DNA of 64,000 bases, from NCBI GenBank assembly GCA_030386875.1, contig CM059571.1, positions 30,436,355-30,500,354 on the forward strand. The letters are read 5' to 3'. The notes beneath the pieces are model-generated. The model was not told the DNA's origin. It made no database searches and saw only the letters and a program-made list of their open reading frames with translations. Of this stretch, positions 38,356 to 50,698 are shown piece after piece. Within the stretch, counting starts at the first letter, position 1. Every line of letters starts with the position of its first letter. A program made the position numbers and the translations under genes. This DNA is from Morinoia aosen. Taxonomy: Eukaryota > Arthropoda > Malacostraca > Amphipoda > Talitridae.

Positions 38356-39892
38356 TTAGAACAAGTCCCCTCCTAAAATGCTCATGTTAATCTTTTGTGA
38401 CACAGTGTCGTCCCTTACACTTTTCTAGTATGCTTCGGCCACACCATTTTAGGTTTTTTGACTTTCTCGTTTTGCCCTAGCAATGTTGATAATGTTACAG
38501 TTGGCATTGCACATCGATCCTTCTCATCTATTAGAATCCGGTGAACTTTTCTGTGCCAAAGCTAGTAGCATACGAAATTTAATTGTTTTTTTTCTTTCAT
38601 TGTAAAATCTTTCATTTTATCCGTACCAGGTATTTTAGCTTACTGGTTGGTACAAAACAATGTAAAATTGCCTCTAATATCAACCTCGCAGTCTAGGATG
38701 CAAATTAATTTGGATCTACCCGTTTTACTTTAAACTTTAATCCCTCATTTCACAAGTTCCAACGTTCGTGAGCTCAAATTTCAATTTGGAAGTGCACCAA
38801 CTAGAGTGTTTTTAGAAAAGCATCACATGCAAAATGTTTTCCTGACCACTTGGAATAAAATCCAGTGTTAAAATCAGACTAACACAACGGAGAGAATGCA
38901 TTTTTCTACGTACTTTTCTCCCAATTATTTGTTTCAAAACTTAACCGATATAAATATTACGATCCTCACGTATTTGATATCAACTTTTCTTCCTACCATT
39001 TGTTTCAAAATTAACCGATATAAATATTACGATCATCATGTACTCGATATCAAGTCATGGTTTTTATTTTAAGATATTCGAAAGCACTTTTCACTCATAT
39101 TGAAGCATTCTGAACATGAGACGTAGTTCATTGGCAATGGCTTACTTTCCTGCGCTCGTGTGTGCATTGGTGTTCCAGCTATGTAAAAAATATTATGGAC
39201 TCGTGATCCAATAACGCACACCCTAACAAGAGTATTATCAGCTATGTGTCACAGGGATTTTGTGTTCTTAGTGACTCACATTTCAGTTTGCAGTTCCAAA
39301 CCAGAATTTATTACCGCATAGAAAGAGGATGTTAAATGTGAGGATATTTTAGTAACTACTTTCTCTACTTCGGTCTTATTGAAACATTTGTAAAAGACCT
39401 CGGATTCGACGAATGTCATAACTTTAAATGTTAATCTTCTTATTCTGGTCTCAAATTGCTGTTGTAAGCTTTGTATGGTAAACTCTTCGTACCTGTTTAT
39501 TTTAGTGAATACACTACAACACTAATTTTAGATAGTTAACTTTTGTACGGTCCCACCTATGTTGAAAATATTACAGCTAGCCACGTAAAACAATACCTTT
39601 CATGTCTTTGACCCCGAAGAACTTATTGCGCCAGTATTATTAGCTTAAGTAAGAAATCTCATAATCATCTTCTGTTTTGTTATAGCGAATATTATCGCTG
39701 GGACACCTTACATGGGGATGAAGGACCGGATATGGGTTTTCTCCGGATGTAGGGTACAAACAAATGTGAGGCATAACCAAATGTAGAGGCATGACCGGAT
39801 GCGGGGCATCACCGGAAGAGGGAGTGAAGTGGTGCCGGATTGGCGAAAGGAATTTTTGGATTTTGGAGTTGGTAATTTATTATAAAAATACA
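38356..39892. other. non-coding spacer between two LINEs
   Basis: No gene recognised. A unit of about 70 bp (TTTCTTCCTACCATTTGTTTC ... CGATATAAATATTACGATC) is duplicated in tandem at about 38915-39055. Confidence 0.5.
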
Positions 39893-40297
39893 AACAATTT
39901 AAACAATTTAAACAATTTATTTACCACAGGTGATACAGAGGTAGAATTTTTCTTAAGTCTAGTACAATGGTCAAATTTGCGTATAGCTACCTGTGGGCCC
40001 GAATAAGTTCAGCGACTTCTAGGGCATCCTACCATTACGTTATTCTAGGGTGTACAAAAATGTTTAACCTAGTTCACTCAACCTATTTTCGCATTAGACT
40101 GATCATTGAGATAATTAGCTCGATATTTTATGCTGTATTTTACAATATAGGTCAAATCGGCTATATTTACCAGTATGTTCGATAAAACGATTCAAGAGCA
40201 GAGAGAAGATTGGTTATGGTACACAGGCAAGTTACATTATGACATTATCATTAGTTACATGTAGGAGGCAAAATTTCGACACGGTGATCTTACACGA

Positions 40298-43200
40298 CTA
40301 GTATTCTGATAGGAAGTGAGACTCAAGATGTCTTTTGAATACTTTGTACGAATTACATTCACGGATCTCTGCAGGTATAGAGTTCCAAGTTTTGGTTCCA
40401 ACGAAGAGAATACTGTGTTGCGACCTGGCCTTTGAATAATAAGGAAGCATGAATTTACTTCTGTTTCGGGTTAAATGGTCGTGATGACCAGTTTGCGCAG
40501 TCAATAATTGTCTTAGGCTATTGTCGCCATCATTTCTTAATGTTTTGTAAATGAAATTACAGATGGAGATTTTGTAGAGATCCGAAAGTTTAAGTATTTG
40601 TAAATTTTTGAAAGAATCATTTGTGTGAGCATTATATTCTAGGTTCTTTACCGCTCTGACAGCCCTTTTCTGCAGAGTAAAAATTTTGTTGATTTTATTT
40701 TTATCAGTTCCGTGCCATGCTTCTATTCCGTATTGCAAGTATGGAAAAATGAGCGTTTGGTAGAGCATTTGTAAAGCTGTTTCAGGCGGAAAATTTTTAA
40801 CTTTATTCAGGATTCCGATGGATTTTGATAATTTAGAACAAATATGAGTTATGTGCTCTTTGAAGGTCAGATGTTTATCTATTATGATGCCCAGAAACTT
40901 ACATGAGTTGGTTTCTTCGATTTCACCTTCGCCAATTTTAATGCATGGGAGAGATACATCTTTCTTGTATGAGAATGTAATATAATTTGTTTTATCGATA
41001 TTTAGGCGTATTTTATTAGCTTTGAGCCACGATGAAACCTTGAGAAGTTCAGTATTTATACTCTCCACAATCATAGCAGGATTTTGGTTCGGAAGGACCG
41101 CAGAAAGCGTACTGTCATCGGCAAAAAGTATGAATTTGAAGAATGATGTAGATTTTACAATATCATTGATAAAAATCAGAAACATGAGAGGCCCAAGAAC
41201 AGATCCTTGTGGAACTCCATGGCTAATTGTCTGTGGGTCTGATTTTGAGTCGTCAATGACAACGTATTGCTTCCGATTTGTTAGGTATGATCTGAACCAA
41301 TCATGGGCAATCCCTCGAATGCCATAACAGTGTAGTTTCGAGAGTAGTGTTTTATGGTCCACACAATCAAATGCTTTTCGAAAGTCAAGAAATACAGAGA
41401 AGACATGCTTTCCTTCATCTATATTAGAGGAGAGGAATTGTAAATGATTTAATATAGCCTGTGTTGTTGATTTTTTAGAGCGAAAACCGTATTGTTTATC
41501 GTAAAGAAATGATTTTTGTTCAAAATAAGAGTACACTTTTTTATACACAATCTTTTCGAATACTTTGCTAAAAATTGGTAGAATGGAGATAGGTCGATAA
41601 TTGTTTACACAGGTTTTTTCACCACTTTTAAAGATAGGGGTTACTCTAGCAACTTTGAGGGAGTTCGGGAAAGTGCCTAGTAAGAGAGACTGGTTAATAA
41701 TATTTGATATCAGTGGGGCTACAATGTCAGCAATAACTTTAGGTACTTTAGTCGGAAAAGTTTGTAACCCACTCGATTTATTTTTCATGTTGTTTATGCA
41801 CGTAATTACATCGGAGGAGTTTGTAGGCGTAAAGAAAAAGGAGTTGGGTTCTCGAATATGATCCATAAATTCCAGGTGATCAGTAGGTTCACTTGGAATA
41901 CCATCAGCTATGGTTTTCCCTACGTTTACGAAGAAGTTGTTAAAGAGATTAGCAATTTCTTTTTTCTCATGATATTTTACATTATCTTGAATAACATATT
42001 CAATTGTCTTTTTATCAGCATTATTCGGTTTACAGCAAGAGTTAAGGAGATGCCAAGTCTTTTTAACGTCAGTTTTGAATTGAGCAAACTTGAGCGTAAA
42101 GTAGTTCTTTTTTGATGTTCTTATCTGGTTTGTTACATAGTTTCTGAATCGGTTATATGCTTCTCTAGATATTCGTCCTTCGCAAAGGAGGGCTAGGTAC
42201 GCTTGACGTTTCTTTATATTTATCACGATGTCTCTAGTAATCCAGGGCTTTTGTTTATTTTTCGGGGTAACTGTACGAGTTACAATTGGGCAACACTGAT
42301 TGTATGTGGTCATTATAGTTTCAGTCAACTTTACTACTGCTTCATCAATGCTCGTAGTATTATTGTGTTGTTGAGAGATGTGCAATGTAGGCATTGATTC
42401 TTCTAGAACTGTGCACATTTCTTCAAGATTTGATTCGTTTATTTTACGATATGAGTAAGTTACAGCCCATGCCTTGGTGCAAGCAATATAGACATTTTTC
42501 TTAATAAGAAAAACTGGGAAGTGATCTGATAAGTCAGAAGTAATTATTCCAGCAAGAAAATCACTAGGGTCTGTCATAAAGATATTGTCAAGCAGCGTAG
42601 CACACTTTGAGGTTATTCGTGTAGGCTTTGTAATGATCGGAAGGAAGGATTGAGACTGAAAGGTAGTTAGGAAATTAGAGATTGGTTCATGGCTTTCATG
42701 TTTCAGTAGATCATAATTGAAGTCACCGCATATTATTATGTTATTGTATAGGGGCCTGTTGAACTGAGAAATAATACGATTCAATTCATTCAGGAAGGAT
42801 ATAGGACAGGCTGTAGGAGGCCTATACACCGTTCCAAGCACAATGCGTTTACCATCTCTAAAAAGTTCTACGAAGAGTGATTCTATATGATCCTGATTCA
42901 TTGTTGCACTTGCTATGGTTCTCGAGTCTATGTGGTTAGATATATATGTGCTGATGCCTCCGCCCCGCTGGTTTTTTTTTAGCGAATGGTAACCTATGAT
43001 AATTTTCAAATCGAATCATGTCTTTAGTCGAGTCATCTAGCCAGCTTTCGGTGAAGCTAATCACGTCTAGGTTATATTTAAGTTCAGTAATAGTACATTG
43101 TATCTCTTCCAATTTTGGATAGAGTGACCTACAGTTCCAACACAGGAGTGAGAAATCTCGGTCAGTTATTCGTATAGTTTCGTTGAATTTTGATATATTA

Positions 43201-43301
43201 GTATACCTACGCTCCTGAGAGTCGTTTAGGTTTGGATATATTCTGTTCAAATGATTGAAATCTGGATCGATTTCCTCGAATATCTCAGGGTGATCAGTCA
43301 T
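40298..43301 (-). pseudogene. L2-type LINE ORF2, endonuclease-RT, one frameshift
   Basis: Starts at ATG 43301. The first 110 residues (LLCWNCRSLYPKLEEIQ, FTESWLDDS) run in one frame to a T9 run at 42972-42980 (A9 in the coding strand). From there the rest, about 900 codons, is open in another frame to 40298. Endonuclease motifs: GTVYRPP, ICGDFNYDL, LLDNIFM, DLSDHFPV. RT motifs: VTPIFKSG, NNYRPISILP, FLDFRKAFDCVDH, GVPQGSVLGPLMF, LFADDSTLSA. C-terminal blocks (KFLGIIIDKHLTFKEH, LQYGIEAWHG, TLQKRAVRAVK, ILKLSDLYK) are of the L2 clade type. A single length change in a homopolymer is the only break seen, so sequence error is possible. Confidence 0.9.
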
Positions 43302-43479
43302 TTAAAATAAGTAAACAGTGAGAATTAGGTACTATAGAGCTTAAAACGAAATACAGAGTCAAGCCCAAAGGGATATTCCCGTCTAAAAAGTAGCTTATTA
43401 AGTAAGAGAGAATAGAGTAAAAAAGAAAAATCTAGCGCGATTTCGTGAGTGCACACAAACTCAGTCCATGAGCGAGTGA

Positions 43480-44290
43480 TAATGGAGTTCAATATCACAA
43501 CATTGGTGCAAACAGATTGCTAAGGGCGTTTTCACAAGTTCACATACAACAGGTAATAAGTTTTTAAAGATTATGACGACAATGATACAATCAGCTAATA
43601 TGGTTTACGCGTAATATTAACTGTAGTGGTAAATAAAGAAGAATTTACAGTAATATTGGTTGGTGAAAAATTACTAATTGCGATGCTGCAAAATGTGACA
43701 CACAGATGTCATAGATGTTTACACACACATCTATTATTTATTTGTTATAATATTGGAGTTCGATATCACTACATTGGTGCAAACAGATTGCTGAGTGCGT
43801 TTTCATATGTTCACATACAAGAGGGAATAAGTTTTAAAGATTATGATGACAATGATACAATCAGCTAATATGGTTTACGCGTAATAATAACTGTAGTGGT
43901 AAAAAAAGAAGAATTCACAGTAATATTGGTAAGTGAAAAATTGCTGATAGATTATAATGACAATGATATAATCAGATTATAAGAAGGTTACAACGACAAT
44001 GATATAATCAGATTATAAGAAGATTACAACGACAATGATATAATCAGCTAATATGGTTGTACGATGGCAGTGGAGGGCAGAAGCGATTTTCAGATTATAA
44101 GAAGATTACAACGACAATGATATAATCAGCTAATATGGTTTACGCGTAATAATACTTAAGTGGTTAAAAAAGAAAAAAAATTCACAGTAACATTGGGAGG
44201 TAAAAAATTGCTGATTGCGTTGTTTCAAAAGTTCACACACAGCCGCCATAAATGTTTACAAACACATCTGTTATACGTTTGTATAGATTC
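43480..44290. repeat. tandem repeats between ORF1 and ORF2 of the L2-type LINE
   Basis: A unit of about 270-280 bp (TTGGTGCAAACAGATTGCT ... GATTATGACGACAATGATA ... TGGTTTACGCGTAATA ... CACAGTAATATTGG) is repeated about three times in whole or part. The shorter word ACGACAATGATATAATCAG is repeated again at 43960-44130. Confidence 0.75.
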
Positions 44291-44389
44291 AGGTTAAACT
44301 AACATCAAGTTGAGGTTAAACTGACATGATACCTAATTGAGGTTAAATTAACACGAGATTGACATATCTAATTTAGGGGATCACCTAGT

Positions 44390-45229
44390 CTAGTCACCCA
44401 TGATTTGCTTCGATGACATATTTAGTTGTTGCATCAGGTATTGCTCGAGGTCATCTGGCGTGTTGATCTCGCGGCGTCTTGAATCTGAGTTTCCGGGGTT
44501 GAATATGAAGATGTTTCCATCCTGTGTTCTTGGGATTCCAACTTTATCCGGGAATTTCCTTTTGGCCATCCTCAGAATGTACATGGCGTTAGCTCGTGAG
44601 GGTATGAGGTATTCATTTATGAAGAAGAACTTTGGTTTCTTTTCTCGGCAGGCGTTGAGAATTTCACGTTTTTTGTTATAATGTTTTAGTTCAAATGCTA
44701 TGTTTCTTTGATCTACGTTCCCAGTTACTGTTTTTTTCCCCATTCTTGTAGCTGACGTGATGTCAGTGTCGGTGAGGTCAATGTTGATCTTGTCCTTCAG
44801 GAGATGGCAGACGGTTTCCTTGCAGATTTCGTTCGAGTGGGATTGTGGTAGATCCTTGCCAGAAATGACGAGAGTACATTTTTTGTCTTCAATGGCTCGG
44901 CGCTGATCACTTTTTTCCAACTGGTCGAGACGGAGGGCTAAGCTATCCATTTTCTCATTCTGTTCTTCGAGAGTTTTTTTGTGCTCTGCTTCTTTTCCCG
45001 CTACTGTTTCAACTAGTGTTTTAAGGTGACTTATTTCAATTTTCATATTGTCAATGTCACTCTTAAAATTTGTCATCACTGAGTCGAAGTATTTTATAAG
45101 GACAGAAACCACTTCTTTGCCATCTTTTGTTAGGTTAGACACATCAGGATATTGACCAAACTTCGGCTGATATTCGTCGCTGTTATTGTTGCCGCAGCTG
45201 TTGTTATTGCGTTGCTTCTTGGGTACCAT
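44390..45229 (-). CDS. L2-type LINE ORF1 protein, coiled coil plus RRM-like, 279 aa
   Basis: An uninterrupted 279-codon frame from ATG at 45229. Residues about 45-110 are heptad-rich (SDIDNMKIEISHLKTLVETV, MDSLALRLDQLE), a probable trimerising coiled coil. Residues about 115-240 resemble the RNA-binding region of LINE ORF1 proteins: KKCTLVISGKDLP, ATRMGKK, RNIAFELKHYNKKREIL, KKPKFFFINEYLIPSRANAM, then a C-terminal segment with RTQDGNIFIFNPG. It likely coats LINE RNA. It is upstream of ORF2 of the same element, about 1.1 kb away. Confidence 0.85.
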   Translation of the reverse strand: MVPKKQRNNNSCGNNNSDEYQPKFGQYPDVSNLTKDGKEVVSVLIKYFDSVMTNFKSDIDNMKIEISHLKTLVETVAGKEAEHKKTLEEQNEKMDSLALRLDQLEKSDQRRAIEDKKCTLVISGKDLPQSHSNEICKETVCHLLKDKINIDLTDTDITSATRMGKKTVTGNVDQRNIAFELKHYNKKREILNACREKKPKFFFINEYLIPSRANAMYILRMAKRKFPDKVGIPRTQDGNIFIFNPGNSDSRRREINTPDDLEQYLMQQLNMSSKQIMGD

Positions 45230-45490
45230 CTTGGAGATTGGGAGAGTTCGTTTCCTCGTGTACGCGAGGGATGAGCACTTTCACACTTTTTGAGGGAATA
45301 TTTTTACACTTAGTTCGATGATTTTTTATTTGTTGTTTGTTTAAGTCACATTTGAATCCTCATGGCGAGAGTGTGTACCCATTCAGGTTAGGAGTACATT
45401 CTTTCTAGCGTTAGGCACTTTGTTTCGGAGCGAGCGCAACACACGTCCGTGCCACACGGAGTCTCTCAGGACACTCAGGACACAATACTA

Positions 45491-46239
45491 AGCCCCATTT
45501 CGATTTCCGGGCACCACAGATGAAATACTACTAATTGTGGAAAAACAACCTTCATTCCGCTACATTGAACAAACAGTTGTGATGCTCATTTTAGTCGACA
45601 GGAATAAGGAAGATCAATATTAGAATGACTTAGCGAACGTAAAATAAAATAAATTCTTACTTCCTAGCAAAAATTTCAGGAATTGAAACTTAGAAACTAA
45701 ACTCAGCGCCGCACCCCAAATGCAAACGATCCTTTTATACATACTATTGTTTACTTTTATTAACTTGTGCTTCTCTCTAAATCCTGTGTCGACAATTATC
45801 ATGTGTATTACGATAACCATATATAAATAGCAATTAAGGATCTAAATCATCTGTTTCAACACTCAACATGGGTATTACGATAACCATGTACAAATAGCAA
45901 TTAAGGGTCTCTATGCTAATGTAATTGAATGCATTTTTAGCTTTTATCTCAATACTTGTTCGCACTAATGAAAGTGTTTTTCAAATGAGCGTCGCGAGGA
46001 TTATGTTCTCTTAGTTCAAAATCAGATTAGGCAAGGAAAGGAACTCATTTTTGTTGTACTTTTCTGTCAATCATTTTTGTCACAACTTTCTACACGGGTA
46101 ATACGATACCAATGTATTACAATCAGTTAAGGATGTTAATGTTAAGGTGTTTTAAAAACCAATGTATCGACATTTCATGTTTGTACTTTATTGGAAAATA
46201 AATGTTTTTCTTTTTTTTTTCTTTTCTTTTTTCTTGCAG
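45491..46239. other. non-coding, short tandem duplication at 45790-45915
   Basis: GTATTACGATAACCAT followed by AAATAGCAATTAAGG occurs twice about 70 bases apart, with a weaker third copy near 46095. The end is a long pyrimidine run (46204-46235) before CAG at 46237-46239. Confidence 0.5.
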
Positions 46240-46432
46240 TAACTTCAAATCACACTGGGACTTGACCCCTTTGCTTGAGCCTTCAACTTCTGTTCAGTGT
46301 GCGAACGACAAAGTCATTCACTTCGCCCTAGTTCGTGAACTGATGTACCGCGCTCTCCTCACTGATCGGATCGGACATATGAAGACTGAGAGACTCGATA
46401 CATGTACATGTCCATCAAAATTTAAAACTTGA
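46240..46432 (+). CDS. candidate orphan terminal exon, unknown protein
   Basis: A 30-base pyrimidine tract and CAG precede an open segment of about 64 codons ending in TGA at 46430-46432. The peptide (NFKSHWDLTPLLEPSTSV, then VQCANDKVIHFALVRELMY and RIGHMKTERLDTC) has balanced composition unlike the surrounding AT-rich DNA. No upstream exon of matching phase was found in the spacer, which is mostly LINE sequence. It may be a stranded exon, part of a gene extending beyond the LINEs, or chance. I do not recognise the family. Confidence 0.3.
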
Positions 46433-47393
46433 TAATGAAAATTTTTTGTTCGAACATATTATAATGAATGACTATATCATGAACGACAGATTTTATTTAT
46501 TTCAATAGTGACCACAATAAGAGAAATATTATAAGTAATTTTTAATTTCGGCTTTGAAACGCTAAAAAATGAAATGAATAATATCTCCATTAATTAATTC
46601 ATTCATTTGATTCTTTCTACCAAATGAATACTATTTTCAAGATCGCTTCAGCGAAGTAGCATCTGAGTTATAAATCAAATAAACTCTATTTCACAACACA
46701 ATACGCGAAAAATTTCATGGGTACTTCGTTTCAGCGGAAACAACGTTATCATTTCCAAGTCTATACTATTTCCAAGTCTATTTCTCTGAAACGAAATTTA
46801 ACAATACACAAAAGAAAGTAAGTTTCACGGAGATGAAAGTTCTGTTCATTTTTCTAATCTTATACATAACGAAATTTTTGTATATGGATTTTTTTAATTG
46901 TACAATAATCGTTTGACGATTTTGTTAGTGCATCTATTTTCGCAATAATTCTTCGCTTTAATCTGGATAAATACTTTCAATTTGGTGTATTCATTTAGAC
47001 TATACATAGAATTTAGTGTACGCATGATGTATACACAATTTCTTATTCACATTAATACACTCAATTTAGTGTAAAAATAAATGAATTTAATTCAGGGAGC
47101 ACACAGTCACATTAAATTAGTATTCACATAAATACATTCAATTCAGTGTACTCACAGTTACATCAAATTTAGTGTACGCATAAATACATTCAATTTAGTG
47201 TGCACTTATATTTTCGCATTAAGGAAACGAGGATTTTTATGACATATCATTGGGTCATTTTGACTTCTGAAATTTTCAAAATGTTCTCTTGACTTTTTTG
47301 TACTTGAAATACTCGTATACGAACGCATGTTCTTAAACATTTCCAGTTGATGTCAAATTCAGGTCATGTAATTTATTTAAGAACGTTCCTCAC
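46433..47393. other. non-coding, degenerate ACATTCAATTTAGTGTA repeat at 46975-47205
   Basis: No gene seen. Words such as TACATTCAATTTAGTGTAC and CGCATAAATACATTCAATT recur irregularly, about 35-60 bases apart, over some 230 bases. Confidence 0.5.
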
Positions 47394-49785
47394 ATTGAGA
47401 GTGTGCTGCGCATTTCCACTCAAAAAGCTTTCAACTTTTCCCCAAGATATTTATTTTTGTGGGGTTAGTTGCCATGACCTGAAAATGCCTGTGCTTGATA
47501 GTCACAGCATGATAAAAATATAGAGCATATATACATTTACCTCGCCAACACACCTGTAGGGTGAACGGCCTACGTTAAGATGACGATAGGGAACAAAGTT
47601 TCTGTGTAGCCAATGCTAACAATTCTGTTTCATCTACAGTAGCATGATTTAATTTTTCTCAAGAAATTATGAATTGTAGATTGTCAATTATACAATTTTT
47701 TGATATTGTGAAATTGAATGTCGTTCGCGTAGAATAGACTTAGAAATGGTTTAGTTCCCACTCCACAATTCCCCTACTTTCCGAATCAATTCTCAAAGAT
47801 CAACAACATGCTTGTTCTTCAAAGTATTTACTCAACGTATGATAGGAATGAATGAGGGGTCAAATAGAAGCCAAAGTGTGTATTTATTTATGAGTAAAAC
47901 GAAAGATTATATTAAAGAAGGTACAAAAAATTAAAGTAATATTCTCTCACAATACAACCGAGAAGAGGCTCACTATTCGTTGGATGATACGGTGTTTTTT
48001 TTTTAAATGCTCTTCTATGCATTCGCTCAAGTTATTTCTCAGCAAAGAACATTTTAAAGAGAAAAATTATATTAACAATTTTTTTTGCAACCATTCGTGT
48101 TTAGTCTTGATTCTGTGAATTTAAATTCTAGCAAAGGCAGTCTACATTTTCTCTTCATTATTGATTGCATTATTTTTAACTAATATCATTTCATTTCGTG
48201 AATTTATTTATTCATTTAATGAAGGTGAAACCAGTAATTTAGGTGAGTTTTTAAGGGATAAAGTTAAATCTAAAAAAATAAATAATATACAGGGTGTTGC
48301 AAAATTGTTGGTACAAACTTCGCCTACTCATAGGAAACATTGTTATGAGCACTATTTCATCAATGCAAAAGGTTCAAAAAACGCTTTGTTTTCGAGATCA
48401 TCTGATATGTAAAATACGAACGCTGATTATTGGCTACACTCAGTTTATTCACTAGAGGGTTATTCAAAAACCGACTAACAACAGATAATTTATTAGTAGC
48501 GAGGACCTCATTACAGTAATTGTTCAAAATTACAGTAATTTCTCAAACATTTTATAGACAAAAGACATTAATACTTCAAGCTGCCTGATATGATGTATGT
48601 AAATATATTTATGGAAAAGTTTATGCGATTGCTTTCATATTTAAAATATTTTTAAGCCGTTTGCATTAGGTTTCGCTTCTGTGAATTTGAATTAAAAAAA
48701 GAGCTTACGTTTTATCTTCTTTATTCATTGTATTTAAATTATTTCAAATTCTTTCAATAAAATTATTTATCCATTATTGAATGTGATGTCAGTCACTTAG
48801 CTGACCTTTCAACGGGGAAAATAACATTTCAAAATAATGTATTTAACAACCTAACGATATAGGGTTGTTATTTTTATCAGATATGTAAACACAAATTTTC
48901 TATTCGGACATTGAGTGACGAGAAAAAATTCAATATTAAATCTAAAGACGAAAGTTATCAAGTTTGGAAATTACCAGAAGTTCAACTCATGAAATAAGCG
49001 ACAGCTCTTGGGCGACAGCAAATCATTCCTGCTGATCTGCTCGTTCGCAGCAGCAACTCGAATTCTACGAGCCTCGAAGTTACGCCGAATTGGGTCTTGG
49101 CCAGAGTTTCTTCGTTTTCCCAAGCACACGCTAGTAATTGTTCGTGTATTGTCGAGTGCCTTACATTGAAAAACGATGCATGCGTCTCTGCTACTTGGGG
49201 GCAGCATACCGAGGCTTTTAAGCGTTGAATTGTTACTTAAAACGACAGTTTATATTCATCTTTGCAGCAGCATTACCGTTTGTTGTGATTGAATGATGCG
49301 TCAAATAGGGAAAAAAATCAATTTTCACAGAACAATTTGGCCTAATGTAACTGCACGAAGATAGAGAGTTAATTTATAATTTTAGTAGTAGAAGTAGAAT
49401 TTAATTTTCAAATTTCTGCCTAACATAATTAGCGCGACCAAGCGTCTAATTTGTTCGTTTCGGTTGGTCGTGTCGAGAAAATGTTAGACACGTGTGTTCT
49501 ACACTTGCAGAGTTTTAACGAACAGAATCACATCTGCATTAAAATTTACATTTGACGGCACAATACTAACAGCTTATCGCAACGAGGAGCTTAATCAAGG
49601 AATCTCAAGATTGAACGAACAGACGAGTGCAGTTAAAAGAGACGGAGACTAGTGCTGAAGAGTGAGTGTCGTGAATCCTGTCTAGAGAACAGCGTCTGTC
49701 AGAGTCCTAACTCGCTGAGGCAGGTTAAGTCTCCTATACTGACGGGCTAGGAATCGTGATCCCTGCAACTCTTTCAAGTCGAGGC
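47394..49785. repeat. dispersed 2.4-2.5 kb repeat, copy B
   Basis: Same orientation as copy A (10334-12879) and bounded by the same end sequences. It lacks the (TA)n tracts. Its right end coincides with the inner edge of the right arm of the inverted duplication. See copy A for internal structure. Confidence 0.8.
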
Positions 49786-50556
49786 TTTGGTTTCGTTGAA
49801 CTTTAGGATTTTTTTTCTTAATTTTCCCTTTGATATTTATACGTGTATTTTCCGGAAATAATTTTTGGATTATATTTTTTCTCAAAAATCTATACTTCTG
49901 TAGCTTCTTTAAAGCCTTATCGAATGATATAATTGAAATTCCTTTATTTGCAAAAATATAGATGAGTAGCATTTCAAACAATAAGTTCAAGTTTTCAGGG
50001 AGCCTGAACAATTTAAATTTGTGACTACTGATGAATTGAAAAAATTGAATTTGCGAGTACTGGTCGGTCAGCAGCATTATGAAAATAACCTCCGCGTACC
50101 ACCAGTGGCGCACGTCGCAGTCAAACTGTTGAAATTTGTATGAATATGTTTCTTCTCATTGACTGGCGTATAAATACTTTATCATGTAAGAGTTTGCTCA
50201 CAATAATATTCTAGGTCATAGCTCAAATGGCGTGAATATATGGAGAGTTTCTCATTTAGATCGAGACCAAAATCTAAACTCTAAATGGGAAGGCTCTTTT
50301 GTATCAATAATACAACTTAAGTCTTCAACTGTAGTAAAATTTTCACCACAAGTCCTTGACGTTCTACAATTCGTCAGTTGATAACAATCAATTCACATAA
50401 ATTGTTCGCACAAATTGGCATACAACAGTAAAAACGAATAATAATGAGGCTTCGATGAAAGCCTTGCACGCCCATCAATCATTATTTATAGATAGCAATA
50501 TGGACAGCATGACACTTGCAAATGTTCATATATGTTTGAAATTAATTAAAGTAAAA

Positions 50557-50652
50557 TATAACACCCTCTTTGTACATTAGCGGAGTAAATGAACACTTTG
50601 CCTAGTAAACCGCTATTGTACACTTTGCCTACTAAACCGCTAGGGTGTTATA
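50557..50652. mobile_element. 96-bp TIR element, right copy
   Basis: Same 96 bp as 31123-31218, inverted, with the TATAACACCCT ends intact. Confidence 0.5.
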
Positions 50653-50698
50653 CGTACATTAATAAATAGAGCTTATAAGGTGTGTAGCAGCTGGTCAA

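Larger units (their letters stand above)
39893..45490 (-). mobile_element. nearly full-length L2-type LINE
   Basis: Minus-strand element: 5' region from about 45490, ORF1 45229-44390, a long inter-ORF region with tandem repeats, ORF2 43301-40298, 3' untranslated region, and a tail of three AAATTGTTT units at 39893-39922. Its 3' region is the same as that of the truncated copy ending at 28999. ORF1 is intact; ORF2 has only one frameshift, so it is recent compared with the LINE at 32-38 kb. The 5' end is an estimate. Confidence 0.88.

Noticed and set aside
32200-45490. LTR retrotransposon or retrovirus
   Set aside because: Both RTs are tied to AP endonucleases, have LINE-type C-termini, and there are no long direct terminal repeats.
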